A DNA stretch of 64,000 nucleotides from Hymenobacter polaris (lineage in GTDB: Bacteria; Bacteroidota; Bacteroidia; Cytophagales; Hymenobacteraceae), in contig NZ_JABBGH010000001.1 of the NCBI RefSeq assembly GCF_012927305.1, forward strand, positions 62,001 through 126,000, given 5' to 3'. Below, piece by piece: positions 1-11,010 of this stretch. A program made the translations under genes and the position numbers. Every line of letters starts with the position of its first letter. Position 1 is the stretch's first letter. The notes beneath the pieces are model-generated. The model did no database searches, was not told where the DNA came from, and saw nothing but the letters and a program-made list of their open reading frames with translations.

Positions 1-351
1 ACCATTGCCGATACGGCGGCTTTCACGGCCGCCGCGGCCCTAGACCCCACTACGCCGCGCTACCTGCGCGTGGCCGGCGAGGTAGCCACCGTGCGCCAGC
101 TGCAGGCCGCGGCCGGGGCCGCCACTGGCCACCGCTTCGGCCGCCTGCGCGCCGGAGGCCTCTGGCTGCTTAAGCTGATGATTAAGGTAACCCGCCGCCT
201 GGCACCCGCGCCCGGCGAGGTATTTCCGCCCTGGCAGGGCATGCAGTATTTGCACAATATGTTCACTGGCCGCCCCAAGCTGGCGCCGCTCGATAACGAC
301 CGCTACCCCGAGATACAGTGGACGAAGGTGCGCGACGTGCTGGCTGCCTAG
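1..351 (+). CDS. NmrA-like NAD(P)-binding reductase, C-terminal part (5' end outside window)
   Basis: An open frame runs in from the left edge and stops at a TAG, leaving about 116 residues. The visible part carries the segment LDPTTPRYLRVAGE and a basic helix, which resembles the C-terminal substrate-binding half of NmrA-type atypical short-chain dehydrogenases (aromatic alcohol or quinone reductase-like). The Rossmann motif that would confirm the family lies outside the window. A GTG at base 70 is only an internal in-frame codon, since coding character continues upstream of it. Substrate unknown. The family call rests on overall resemblance and is moderately sure. Confidence 0.65.
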   Translation, partial: TIADTAAFTAAAALDPTTPRYLRVAGEVATVRQLQAAAGAATGHRFGRLRAGGLWLLKLMIKVTRRLAPAPGEVFPPWQGMQYLHNMFTGRPKLAPLDNDRYPEIQWTKVRDVLAA

Positions 352-584
352 CCCCGGCCTTAGGGGTGCCAGCGCCTGGCAATGCTCGTTGCGTTGGCTG
401 GCGCGTTCGTGCGGCGCCGTGCGGCAAGCATTTGGCGGCTTGCCTCAAACCAACCCCTAGGACTGCCGTAAGCTAACTTCCCAACTGGCCGGCGCACCCC
501 GCCCGGCAACCGCCGAGCTAGCTGGGAACGTTGTGGCCGCTGCCCACCGCACACTTTTCTGTTACCGCTAGTTCAGTTTTCCCT

Positions 585-899
585 ATGAAATACCTCCTGC
601 TTATAACGGGCGCCTTGGCGCTCAGTGCCAGCGCGGCCCTGGCCCAAACGGTGCTGCCCTCCGGCGCCGTAGCCCCGGCCGGGGCCGTGGTAGCGCCGTC
701 CGGCGTGCCCGTAACGCCGGGTACCGTGCCCGGCAGCCAGCCCTTGGCAACGCCCGACATGCGCGCCGGCGGTAGCCCTAGGGCTCGGCGCCGCGACGAA
801 ACCGCCCCCGGCATGACGCACCAGGAGCGCAAGAACCTGCGGAAAATGGCCAAGCCCCGCTCGCGGCCCGATGGCACCATGAAGCCTTTGCCGAACTAG
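585..899 (+). CDS. small secreted protein, Pro/Ala/Val-rich then basic
   Basis: A 104-residue protein beginning MKYLLLITGALAL with a clear Sec signal peptide, probably cut after the ALAQ at residues 18-21. The middle is low-complexity Pro/Ala/Val/Gly (repeated APSG and PAGAV-like steps). The last 40 residues are basic (RARRRDE, QERKNLRKMAKPRSR). An in-frame upstream TTG exists, but the ATG directly precedes the signal peptide and is preferred. A good hairpin terminator follows. Function not recognised; small secreted basic proteins of this kind are common in Hymenobacter-like genomes. Confidence 0.7.
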   Translation: MKYLLLITGALALSASAALAQTVLPSGAVAPAGAVVAPSGVPVTPGTVPGSQPLATPDMRAGGSPRARRRDETAPGMTHQERKNLRKMAKPRSRPDGTMKPLPN

Positions 900-927
900 C
901 AGCCCTAGGGCTAGTCTGGACTTCCCA

Positions 928-968
928 CAAGCAGGAGCATTCGTAATGGGTGCTCCTGCTTGCGTTTT
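928..968 (+). terminator. Rho-independent terminator
   Basis: A perfect 12-bp stem (CAAGCAGGAGCA / TGCTCCTGCTTG) with an 11-nt loop is followed by CGTTTT. It lies about 30 bases after the small secreted protein gene. Bases 969-1132 hold no gene that I can see. Confidence 0.75.
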
Positions 969-1132
969 AGAAAAACCGGTAAGACTATAGAGCTAGTCGC
1001 GTCATTCGTTTACGACTTAAAGTATTGATTCATAAGTAGAACTGTCTGTTTACTTACGCACGAATGCTTATACAGACGACTATCTGTATTTCAGCTTAAC
1101 GCGTTGCTAAAAGGTGCTTGACTATTAAGCAG

Positions 1133-1846
1133 CTACCAAGGCAAAATACCGTCGGTAGCAGACGACATCGTGCCGCTCGGCCCGTCGGCCGGCAGCAAGG
1201 CTAGCCGGATGGCCTCCGCCGCGCCCTGCGCGGGCGTATCGGCGCCCGCAAAGCCGTTGAGGTCGGTGGCCGTGTAGCCGGGCGCGGCTGAGTTCACTTT
1301 GATGCCCGTATCGCGTAGCTCGTAGGCCAGTTGCACGGTGAGCATGTTCAGCGCGGCCTTTGAGGCCGAGTAGCCCAACAGGGCCCAGTCGTGCTGCCCC
1401 ACGATAGTAAGCGAGCCCAACGGACTGGACACGTTGACGATGCGCCCCGCCGCGGCCTGCTTCACCAGCGGCAAAAATGCCTGGGTTACGGCCAGCGTGC
1501 CTAGGAAATTGGTTTGAAGCACTTGCGCTACGCTGTGCACGTCGGCCTGGCTAGGCGAGCCATCGCCGGGTACATTGATGCCCGCATTATTGACCAGGAT
1601 GTCGAGGCGGCCTTCCTCGCGTTGCAGGTGCGCCGCCGCCGCGGTTAGCGTCGCCTGGTTGGCTAGGTCCACTTCGAGGAAGCGCACGTCACCTTTAGCG
1701 GCCAGGTCCGCTACGGCTTGCTGGCCCCTGGCGGCCTCGCGGGCCCCTAGGTACACCCGGCAGCCCGCTTGCACCAGCCCCCGCACTATCTCGAAGCCGA
1801 TGCCTTTGTTGCCGCCAGTGACTAGCGCAATTTTCTGATTTGCCAT
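1133..1846 (-). CDS. SDR family NAD(P)-dependent oxidoreductase
   Basis: A classical short-chain dehydrogenase of 237 residues. The cofactor motif TGGNKGIG is near the N-terminus, NNAG follows at about residue 83, and the catalytic pair is YSASK at about residue 157 with an upstream Ser in NVSSPLG. The closing PGYTATDLNG segment is typical of carbonyl-reductase-like SDRs. The ATG at 1846 (MANQKIALVTGG) is chosen because the longer frame would add 18 residues without family character. The gene is monocistronic, with a hairpin repeat behind its 5' side. The substrate cannot be read from the sequence; a small-molecule ketone or aldehyde is likely. Confidence 0.9.
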   Translation of the reverse strand: MANQKIALVTGGNKGIGFEIVRGLVQAGCRVYLGAREAARGQQAVADLAAKGDVRFLEVDLANQATLTAAAAHLQREEGRLDILVNNAGINVPGDGSPSQADVHSVAQVLQTNFLGTLAVTQAFLPLVKQAAAGRIVNVSSPLGSLTIVGQHDWALLGYSASKAALNMLTVQLAYELRDTGIKVNSAAPGYTATDLNGFAGADTPAQGAAEAIRLALLPADGPSGTMSSATDGILPW

Positions 1847-1978
1847 GTTGCCTGTGGGTTTGGACTCCCTAGGGTAGGAAGGTGGGTTAGTACGCCACAA
1901 AGGTCCGAGCAGCAGGCAGGGCGTAAACTTCGCCAGTCAACTCATCTGTTTTAGATTTCAAACAATGTTGCACTACCC

Positions 1979-2079
1979 GTCATGCTGAGCGTAGTCGAAG
2001 CATCTCTACCGCTTCGTTGCTGGCGTCAGGAATTAGTTCACCGGTAGAGATACTTCGACTACGCTGCGCTCAGCATGAC
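1979..2079. repeat. interspersed hairpin repeat, copy 1
   Basis: The left arm 1979-2011 (GTCATGCTGAGCGTAGTCG, then AAGCATCTCTACCG) is the reverse complement of 2042-2079, apart from a 5-base insertion and one mismatch in the right arm. The loop is 30 bases. It lies between the start of the SDR gene and the end of the AraC gene. It belongs to the same family as the hairpins near 57.9, 60.8 and 63.0 kb. Confidence 0.85.
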
Positions 2080-2096
2080 AGTTTTAAGTTTCTACC

Positions 2097-3032
2097 TTAC
2101 ACCCCAACTCCCGCCGCCCGCCGAAACTCCCCCGGCGTGTGCCCGGCGTGGCGCTTGAAAAAGGTGCAGAAGTGCGCCACGTCGGCAAAGCCCAGGCTAT
2201 CGGCGACTTCCGAAACGCTCCAAGTGGTTTGCCGCAGCAGCAGCTTGGCTTCCTGCGCCAGGCGGCGGCTGAGCAGGGCGGTGGTGGTGTGGCCGGTCGT
2301 TTCCTTCAGCACCCGGTTGAGGTGGTTGACGTGCACCGCCAGCTGGTCGGCGTAGTCGGCTGCCGTGCGCAGGCGCAGCGGCGGCTGCGGGCTGAGGCGC
2401 GGAAACTGCCGCTCCAGCAGCTCCGTGAACTGGGTGGCGACGCGCTCGGCGGCGCTGTGGGTAGCCAGCGGGGTAGGGGCCGGTTGCAGCTTCTGCACCA
2501 AGTGAATCAGCTCCCAGAGGTAAGTGCGCAGCAGGTCGTGCTTGTAGGCGTAGCCCGACCCTAGCTCGTGCAGCATCTTCTCAAAAATCGCCTCGACCGC
2601 CGCGCAGTCAGCCGCGGCCACCTCCCACACCGGGTAGGCCCCGGGCTGAAAAATCGGCAGCTCGGCCAGCACCACCCCGGGGCGGGCGGGCAGCAGAAAG
2701 GCATCGTCGAAGAGGCAGCTGTAGCCCCCAAAGTCTTCGGTGAGCGGCAGCCACCGGTAGGGCACGCGCGGCGTCACCAGAAACAAGGTATTGGCGCCGA
2801 CGTGCAGGGGCTGGTCGGCACACTCCACCTGGCTGAGCCCGCGGCAGAGCGTGATTTTGTAGTAGTCGCGCCGGCTAAACGTCATCGGGGGCGTCCCGCG
2901 CAGGTCCGCCAAAGAGAACACGTTAAAATGCCCCACGCCTGACCCCATATCCGGCGGCGGCACCACGCCACCTGCGGAGGTAGGACCCGGGGCAAGCGCG
3001 TCGTAAAAGGCAGCTAGGGTGTTCGGTTTCAT
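2097..3032 (-). CDS. AraC family transcriptional regulator
   Basis: A 311-residue protein with an N-terminal cupin-like sensing domain (about residues 20-180) and a C-terminal AraC/XylS double helix-turn-helix (about 205-305). The C-terminal domain includes the family-typical VNHLNRVLKETTGHT and SLGFADVAHFCTFFKRHAGHTPGEFR. The family binds DNA as an activator in response to a small ligand. The ATG at 3032 (MKPNTLAAFYDALAP) is preferred; the longer frame would run through the divergent toxin-antitoxin start. It is divergent from the antitoxin gene (starts 55 bases apart). It could regulate the neighbouring SDR gene, but only position suggests this. Confidence 0.9.
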   Translation of the reverse strand: MKPNTLAAFYDALAPGPTSAGGVVPPPDMGSGVGHFNVFSLADLRGTPPMTFSRRDYYKITLCRGLSQVECADQPLHVGANTLFLVTPRVPYRWLPLTEDFGGYSCLFDDAFLLPARPGVVLAELPIFQPGAYPVWEVAAADCAAVEAIFEKMLHELGSGYAYKHDLLRTYLWELIHLVQKLQPAPTPLATHSAAERVATQFTELLERQFPRLSPQPPLRLRTAADYADQLAVHVNHLNRVLKETTGHTTTALLSRRLAQEAKLLLRQTTWSVSEVADSLGFADVAHFCTFFKRHAGHTPGEFRRAAGVGV

Positions 3033-3087
3033 AGGAGCAAGTGTACGAAGCGTGCGGGCGAGTAGGCAACCTACGTATATTAGCTGT

Positions 3088-3360
3088 ATGAGAGTCGCCC
3101 TTGAATTAGAGTTTCCGGATGAGCAGGCTGCCTCCGTAATGCGGCAGTTACAAAGCTTGCCAGAAATGACCATTCGTTTTCTGAAAACGGATGCGCCTGC
3201 GACTGACCTACTCAGCAACAAAGAACCCTTGTCGGAGCAAGAGCAACATGCGCTGCTCGACCAAGTATTTGGCTCCTGGCAGCAGGAGGAAGGTGAAGAA
3301 GACCTACTGAGCCAGATTTACGGTGCCCGCCGCGACGCTCCCCGCGAGGTGGACTTATGA
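3088..3360 (+). CDS. VapB-like antitoxin (putative)
   Basis: A small acidic protein of 90 residues, directly upstream of a PIN-domain toxin and overlapping it by 4 bases (ATGA), the usual antitoxin-toxin arrangement. The N-terminal half (RVALELEFPDEQAASVMRQL) could form a strand-helix unit. The C-terminal half (FGSWQQEEGEEDLLSQIYGARR) looks like the flexible toxin-neutralising tail common in Bacteroidota VapB-type antitoxins. No ribbon-helix-helix or AbrB motif is plain. The role is inferred from context and tail character. The pair would be autoregulated if typical. Confidence 0.75.
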   Translation: MRVALELEFPDEQAASVMRQLQSLPEMTIRFLKTDAPATDLLSNKEPLSEQEQHALLDQVFGSWQQEEGEEDLLSQIYGARRDAPREVDL

Positions 3361-3803
3361 CTACTTACCTGCTCGATACGAACATCTGCGTTCATATCAT
3401 CAACGGCAAGTTTGACCTAGCGGCCCGTTTGAAGCGTGCCGGCCTCACGGCTTGCTTTCTGAGCGAATTGACGGTGGCCGAGCTGCTGTATGGTGTAGCT
3501 AATAGCTCCCCCACACACCAATTAGCGAATCGGCAGCGCCTCACCCAGTTCCAGCGGCTATTTGATGAACGGGTTTTACCCATCTCCGATTCGCTGGAAA
3601 CCTATGCCCAGCAGAAAGCTCACCTGAAACGAATTGGTCGCCTACAAGGCGAATTCGACATGCTGATTGGCAGCGTGGTGGTGGCGCACGGCTTAACGCT
3701 GGTTACGCACAACACCCGCCACTTTTTCGATATGGTTGGTATCGTGTTGGAAGATTGGGTGCAGGAGTATGAGGATGAGCAACAGGCCCAGCAAGCTCGC
3801 TAA
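3357..3803 (+). CDS. vapC: type II toxin VapC, PIN-domain ribonuclease
   Basis: A 148-residue PIN domain protein. The acidic metal-binding residues are visible: D7 in LLDTNI, E42 in LTVAELLYG and D101 in GEFDMLIGSVVVAHG, followed by LVTHNTRHF, the usual closing motif. PIN toxins cut RNA (often tRNA or rRNA) using Mg2+ or Mn2+ and are held inactive by the cognate antitoxin encoded just upstream. The length fits the family (about 130-150). The catalytic set is complete, so the toxin is probably functional. Confidence 0.92.
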   Translation: MTTYLLDTNICVHIINGKFDLAARLKRAGLTACFLSELTVAELLYGVANSSPTHQLANRQRLTQFQRLFDERVLPISDSLETYAQQKAHLKRIGRLQGEFDMLIGSVVVAHGLTLVTHNTRHFFDMVGIVLEDWVQEYEDEQQAQQAR

Positions 3804-3954
3804 CGCTGGTTTAATCAACGGCTGTTTTACCGTAGCTTGCCGCTACATGTACACGTCAGTGGAGGTATAATCTCTACTTTTATAAAAGGCACGAGCTGCA
3901 AACTCACGCTAGTTTAGGAAATGAATAGCTTCCTATTAAAAGCACTAACAGAAT

Positions 3955-4872
3955 ATGGCTAAAGAACATGGTGCCCAGAGTAAACAAAGTATTACTGGCA
4001 ATGAAACAAAAGAATGTTTCATTATAATGCCTATTTCAGACCCTGATGGATATGAAGTAGGACATTTTGCTAGGGTCTACAATGATATAATAGAGCCTGC
4101 TTGTGTTAAAGCAGGATACTATGCGACGAGGGCTGACCAAGTAAAAGAAACGAATCTTATTCACGTTGATATACTAAAAAGGCTGCTAGATGCTCCTATG
4201 GCTATCTGTGACCTAAGTTCTCGTAATCCCAATGTATTATTTGAATTAGGTATAAGACAGGCATTCGATAAGCCTGTAGTTTTGATACAAGAAAAAAATA
4301 CCCCTCGTATTTTCGATATTTCGCCTCTGAGGGCAATTGATTACAAGCCAGAATTGAAATACAGGGAAGTTTTGACTGACCAGGATGTGATAGCAGAGGC
4401 AATTATTGCGACTGCTAACATCAAGCCTGAATCAGGTAGTATTAATTCATTAATACAACTTCTATCTCTTTCAGCAGCTAAATTATCTCACCTTAACCCT
4501 GCTGAAACTGAGAACGCTCAGATGCAATTGTTGCGTGAGGAAGTTTCTCAAATGAAAAACTTGATTAATAAGTTTGTTAGTCAAAAGGTTTTATCTGCAT
4601 CTGAGTTATTGATTAGTTCAAATGAAATTTATACATCTCTCGTGAATGAGTATCTAAATATTGAACAAAGTTATTTATCTAAAAATGTGAGTGTTGTTGA
4701 AATCAGAAATTCGTTAGTGGATTTGCAAATGCGTTTAAGATTACATAATAAAAGAGAAAGTAGCACAGAAGTTAAAAATAGACTGAATAGACTTGATAAA
4801 GAGTTAGTTAATTTGCTTGCTCAGATTAAGAGTGTTAGTGGTAGCGCTATGATGGAGGAGCCTCCATTTTAG
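3955..4872 (+). CDS. nucleoside deoxyribosyltransferase/TIR-like (DRHyd-type) protein with helical C-terminus
   Basis: A 305-residue protein. Residues about 20-145 have the Rossmann-like pattern of the TIR / nucleoside 2-deoxyribosyltransferase-like superfamily: CFIIMPIS near the start, a Tyr-rich segment, ADQVKETNLIHVDI, then CDLSSRNPNVLFELGIRQAF with the Glu expected to be catalytic, and KPVVLIQE. Residues 160-305 are helical and probably coiled-coil. Relatives of this fold split NAD or nucleotides and serve as effectors in bacterial conflict systems; that role is inferred here. The gene is strikingly AT-rich between GC-rich neighbours, stands alone just after vapBC, and was probably acquired horizontally. 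It could instead be a standalone housekeeping nucleotide enzyme. Confidence 0.65.
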   Translation: MAKEHGAQSKQSITGNETKECFIIMPISDPDGYEVGHFARVYNDIIEPACVKAGYYATRADQVKETNLIHVDILKRLLDAPMAICDLSSRNPNVLFELGIRQAFDKPVVLIQEKNTPRIFDISPLRAIDYKPELKYREVLTDQDVIAEAIIATANIKPESGSINSLIQLLSLSAAKLSHLNPAETENAQMQLLREEVSQMKNLINKFVSQKVLSASELLISSNEIYTSLVNEYLNIEQSYLSKNVSVVEIRNSLVDLQMRLRLHNKRESSTEVKNRLNRLDKELVNLLAQIKSVSGSAMMEEPPF

Positions 4873-5025
4873 GAGTCCTGCACAAGTTGACTATTTGACG
4901 TATTTTTTGAAGTAGAATTAATTCTTGCAGCCAAAAAGTCCGCTTCCGCACTTCTGCACCTCGTTTGCTAGTACCCTCGTACAATCTTCCTAACCCGAAG
5001 CACCTACCGAGAACTTAGCAACCCA

Positions 5026-7644
<2,619 letters not shown>

Positions 7645-7667
7645 GCCCTAGGGTTATTATAAAGTAG

Positions 7668-7702
7668 AAAGCCCCGCTAGCAGTGCGCTGGTGGGGCTTT
7701 TC
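7668..7702 (+). terminator. Rho-independent terminator after clpB
   Basis: AAAGCCCC pairs with GGGGCTTT around a 17-base spacer and is followed by TC and further T-rich bases. It lies 24 bases after the clpB stop. It marks the left edge of the native GC-rich block; 7703-7930 contains no recognisable gene and leads into the AT-rich polysaccharide locus. Confidence 0.75.
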
Positions 7703-7930
7703 GTTTATAGACACTTGAATGAAACGATAAGTCCCGTTGAAAAACGGAAGGTTTTAATATGTGTTTGAAGTATGGTTGCGATGCATTGGAAAACTACCTG
7801 CGACTACACAGCGGCCGATGTGCAAACCACGAACAACTTTGAAGGGTAATATCAGTAAGTCAGCACAGCTAGTTGGACCAGCTTTTTTAACCTTTGAGCC
7901 GATACATTGACTATCGGTAAATAATCTAAT

Positions 7931-9172
7931 TTATAAGTTAATATCTCTCTTGAATTTCTGCATAACACTATCTATAGAAAGAAAATCTTCAGCATAAGTA
8001 CGAGCATTATTCATTAAGATTTGCTTATCATTTGCAATAGCTTGTATTATAGCATTATTCAATGCTTCTTGATTCTCTGGTTCTACTACTAAACCCATAT
8101 TGAACTGAGTTATCAAAGAATATAAATCAGATTGCTTATCAGCTGTTATCAGAGCTAATCCGCCTACTGCCAAAATCGTAGTAAGTTTAGAAGGCATTAC
8201 TAAATCACTGGCAGTTGCTTTTTGAATTACTAAATGTACGTCCGCTATATTTAAAAATTCGTTAAATTTGTCAAAAGGCTGCAAAGGAAAAAAAACAACG
8301 TTTGATAAATTTAAACTATTTGCTATGATATGTAATTTTTGTTTATAAGGACCAGAACCACATATAATGAATTTTAAATTTTTTTGATTTTTATATATTT
8401 GCGCAGATTTTAATATGGCATCTAGGCCTTGTTTTTCACCGATTGCGCCAGAATATAATATAATTTTATCAAAAGAATTAAAACCAAATTTTTCTTTCAA
8501 AACAGCACGATTTTTTATTGGATAAAATATTTTTGTATCTACCCAATTAGGAAAAATAATAATTTTTTTATTTGCTTTACTTTGTATTTTTTGAGTCATA
8601 GTTAAAGATATACTGCTTATATTATCGGCTTTATCAAATATATATTTTTCTATTTTGAATAAAAAATTTATCAACTGTTTTGATTTTATTAGTTGTAATT
8701 CTCTGGCAGCTTCTATTTGCATATCTTGAATATGATATAGAAATTCCGATTTGCGAAACTTTTTGTATAAAATTCCTAGTAAGCCAAATTGAAAAGAAGG
8801 CGCAACTACACATACAAAATCAAATTTTGAGTGTGATATTAACTGTATTACCTTACAAATGGCAGTGGCTAAAAAGGAAAAATCAGATAATATTCTTTTA
8901 AGCCCAGAAGGTTTAGCTGGTACATACATGGGACAGCGATAAATCGTTAATCTACCCCCTGATTGAAATTGCTCACGCTCTGTTTTATACCAGAAACGTT
9001 GTTTAGTATAAGGATGCTGTATTTTCCAATGCGGATAATACGGATAACTTGTGATGACACTGCAGTCGTACCCATTATTAGCTAGCCAATACATCATTTC
9101 TCCGCTGTACTTACCAATTCCAGTGAGTTCAGGATGAAAATTATAACCTATCAATAAAACTCTCTTTTTCAT
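7931..9172 (-). CDS. WcaI-like glycosyltransferase (GT4)
   Basis: A 413-residue glycosyltransferase of the GT-B fold, resembling the colanic-acid enzyme WcaI. The N-terminus has RVLLIGYNFHPELTGIGKYSGEM, a strong WcaI/WbuB-type signature, then TSYPYYPHWKI, HIQDMQIEAARELQ, and a C-terminal donor-site region with LYSGAIGEKQGLD and CGSGPYKQKL. It should transfer a sugar from a nucleotide donor to a lipid-linked intermediate on the cytoplasmic side. The ATG at 9172 is used; an upstream TTG would add three residues. It is the last gene of the minus-strand polysaccharide locus. Very AT-rich. Confidence 0.88.
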   Translation of the reverse strand: MKKRVLLIGYNFHPELTGIGKYSGEMMYWLANNGYDCSVITSYPYYPHWKIQHPYTKQRFWYKTEREQFQSGGRLTIYRCPMYVPAKPSGLKRILSDFSFLATAICKVIQLISHSKFDFVCVVAPSFQFGLLGILYKKFRKSEFLYHIQDMQIEAARELQLIKSKQLINFLFKIEKYIFDKADNISSISLTMTQKIQSKANKKIIIFPNWVDTKIFYPIKNRAVLKEKFGFNSFDKIILYSGAIGEKQGLDAILKSAQIYKNQKNLKFIICGSGPYKQKLHIIANSLNLSNVVFFPLQPFDKFNEFLNIADVHLVIQKATASDLVMPSKLTTILAVGGLALITADKQSDLYSLITQFNMGLVVEPENQEALNNAIIQAIANDKQILMNNARTYAEDFLSIDSVMQKFKRDINL

Positions 9173-9209
9173 TAGTAACAATGTTCTTGATTAGAATTAA
9201 TCTAAATAA

Positions 9210-10028
9210 TTAAATATCTTTTTCCTTTATTCTACAATATACTTGAGTAAAATATGCCATTTTTAAAATAGCAAAAGCTAAACCTCGGCTACCATCTCGA
9301 AAACCACCTAAAATGAAATAGCTACCAAAGAAATATATTGGTCCAATAAGAACACTGCGCATTGTAAGATATTTTAATTTTTGCTTCCAATTCCATTGAT
9401 TTGGAATGGTCGAGCTAATTTTGTTCAAGAAACGCTCAGTCTCCCACCTAGCATATTCATTATGTTTGAGAACGTAATGCGATATGCCTCTGAAATCCTG
9501 GTGATCAATTTTACTGCGAATATTTCCTAAGCTACCAATTAGAATAGGATGTTCATGTACTTCCATGTCTAATTGACTCCATTGCTGTTCGTCAATCTGC
9601 TCATATTCACCAGCTCCCACTTGGAAGAGAGCCAATTTACGCAAAGGATAACCTCCTTTTAGCTGCTTACCCAGGAAATATACAGTATAATTTAACCAAT
9701 ATCCGATATTATTGCTATTTGTTAAAGCTCTACACAACTCGATTTTAAACTCTGGAGTTAGATACTCGTCTGCATCTAAAAAAAATATCCACTTGGTGTT
9801 AAGTGGATAGTTTTTTAAAAACCAATTTCGTTTCTTTGGAAATTTTCCATTCCAGTTAAAGTTTACTACGTCAGCTCCCCAACTGCTAGCAATTTCTATT
9901 GTTTTATCAGTACTGCCTGAATCAATAATGACCACTTGACGAGCTAAATCAGTGCCAATAGCTTGGAGGCAACCTAATAAATTTTTTTCTTCGTTGCGTA
10001 CTGGAATAGCAATAGTCAGGTCAAGCAT
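9210..10028 (-). CDS. glycosyltransferase family 2
   Basis: A 272-residue GT-A transferase. The start LTIAIPVRNEEKNL and the motif VIIDSGSTDKT form the nucleotide site, and FFLDADEYL carries the DxD metal site. The last third (FGSYFILGGFRDGSRGL) matches bacterial LPS-type GT2 enzymes that add glucose or a similar residue. The protein lacks a multi-span membrane region, so it should act on the inner face of the membrane on a lipid-linked glycan. It follows the aldo/keto reductase gene in the same direction with a 37-base gap. Confidence 0.88.
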   Translation of the reverse strand: MLDLTIAIPVRNEEKNLLGCLQAIGTDLARQVVIIDSGSTDKTIEIASSWGADVVNFNWNGKFPKKRNWFLKNYPLNTKWIFFLDADEYLTPEFKIELCRALTNSNNIGYWLNYTVYFLGKQLKGGYPLRKLALFQVGAGEYEQIDEQQWSQLDMEVHEHPILIGSLGNIRSKIDHQDFRGISHYVLKHNEYARWETERFLNKISSTIPNQWNWKQKLKYLTMRSVLIGPIYFFGSYFILGGFRDGSRGLAFAILKMAYFTQVYCRIKEKDI

Positions 10029-10065
10029 AAAATATTGTGTGCAAATTACATGAGTAGAATAGCTT

Positions 10066-11010
10066 TCAAAATTGAGTAAAATACTGTCTCAATATATATA
10101 TAACTCTTGAAAGTTCGTCATTAGTTAAAATAGATGTCTGGCAGATCAATTTATTACGGTCTATGTGTTCAGGTTTAGACATGGATAATAATATTACGCC
10201 ACGGGGTAAAGAATGAAACGCGACAAATAGTAATAATTCTTTGATATTCTTAAGTGCCTTCAATTGAGGAAAAATGTTTATAATATGTGCAAGTATATTA
10301 CTTGATTGAGCAGAATTTGTGTTCTTTGCATAGTTTAGTATAGAATAAATAATTTGGATCCGATTATCCTTTTGGTTTGTCAGTAAAGAATATTTATTGT
10401 CTAATCCGAAGGAAAGCTGTACAACATCTAAGCTTCTCTTCTCAATGGCTATTTGTGCATCTTGTCTACCGTAGAAAGTTCCTCCCCAACTCCGAATCTT
10501 GCCTTTTTCTTTGGCCTTTTCAAGTACGTATTTAATATCATCGCGAAGCACATCATCTAAATTACTTTCGTGGAGTAAGAATACATCGATATAATTTGTT
10601 TTTAATTCCTTTAAGCTTTTATTTAAAGATTTTTCGGCCAATTGAGGTGAAAATACGTGTTTTGTAAGAGATTTAGCAGATGCTTTTTTTAATGATTGTT
10701 GAATGGTTGGTAACATCCGAATCGACCTTATCCCTGCTAATAAAGTACTTTTGAAAGGAAAAGAAGGAGGTGGTAAGATTCCAAACTTAGAGGCAATAAA
10801 TATTTTTCCTCGTTTATCAGCAGCAAATTTTCCAATTATTGATTCCGCTGTACCATATCCGTAAGACCGAGCAACATCAAAGTAGATAATACCTTGTTCA
10901 TATGCATAATTTAAAGCTAAATTAGCTACTGTTTTACTATTGCTTCCCCCAAAAGTTGAGCATCCAATACCAACCATTTTAGAATTAGTTAATATATCTA
11001 AATCTAGCAT
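10066..11010 (-). CDS. aldo/keto reductase
   Basis: A 314-residue TIM-barrel aldo/keto reductase. Catalytic residues are visible: D45 and Y50 in YFDVARSYGYG, K75 in ASKFG, and His in VFLLHES. GIGCSTFGG at residues 14-22 begins the barrel. Such enzymes reduce carbonyls with NAD(P)H. Its start overlaps the end of the GMC oxidoreductase gene by 7 bases, so the two are translated together and may act in sequence on a sugar or sugar-derived group of the polymer. The substrate is not readable. An unusual member of a polysaccharide locus. Confidence 0.88.
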   Translation of the reverse strand: MLDLDILTNSKMVGIGCSTFGGSNSKTVANLALNYAYEQGIIYFDVARSYGYGTAESIIGKFAADKRGKIFIASKFGILPPPSFPFKSTLLAGIRSIRMLPTIQQSLKKASAKSLTKHVFSPQLAEKSLNKSLKELKTNYIDVFLLHESNLDDVLRDDIKYVLEKAKEKGKIRSWGGTFYGRQDAQIAIEKRSLDVVQLSFGLDNKYSLLTNQKDNRIQIIYSILNYAKNTNSAQSSNILAHIINIFPQLKALKNIKELLLFVAFHSLPRGVILLSMSKPEHIDRNKLICQTSILTNDELSRVIYILRQYFTQF

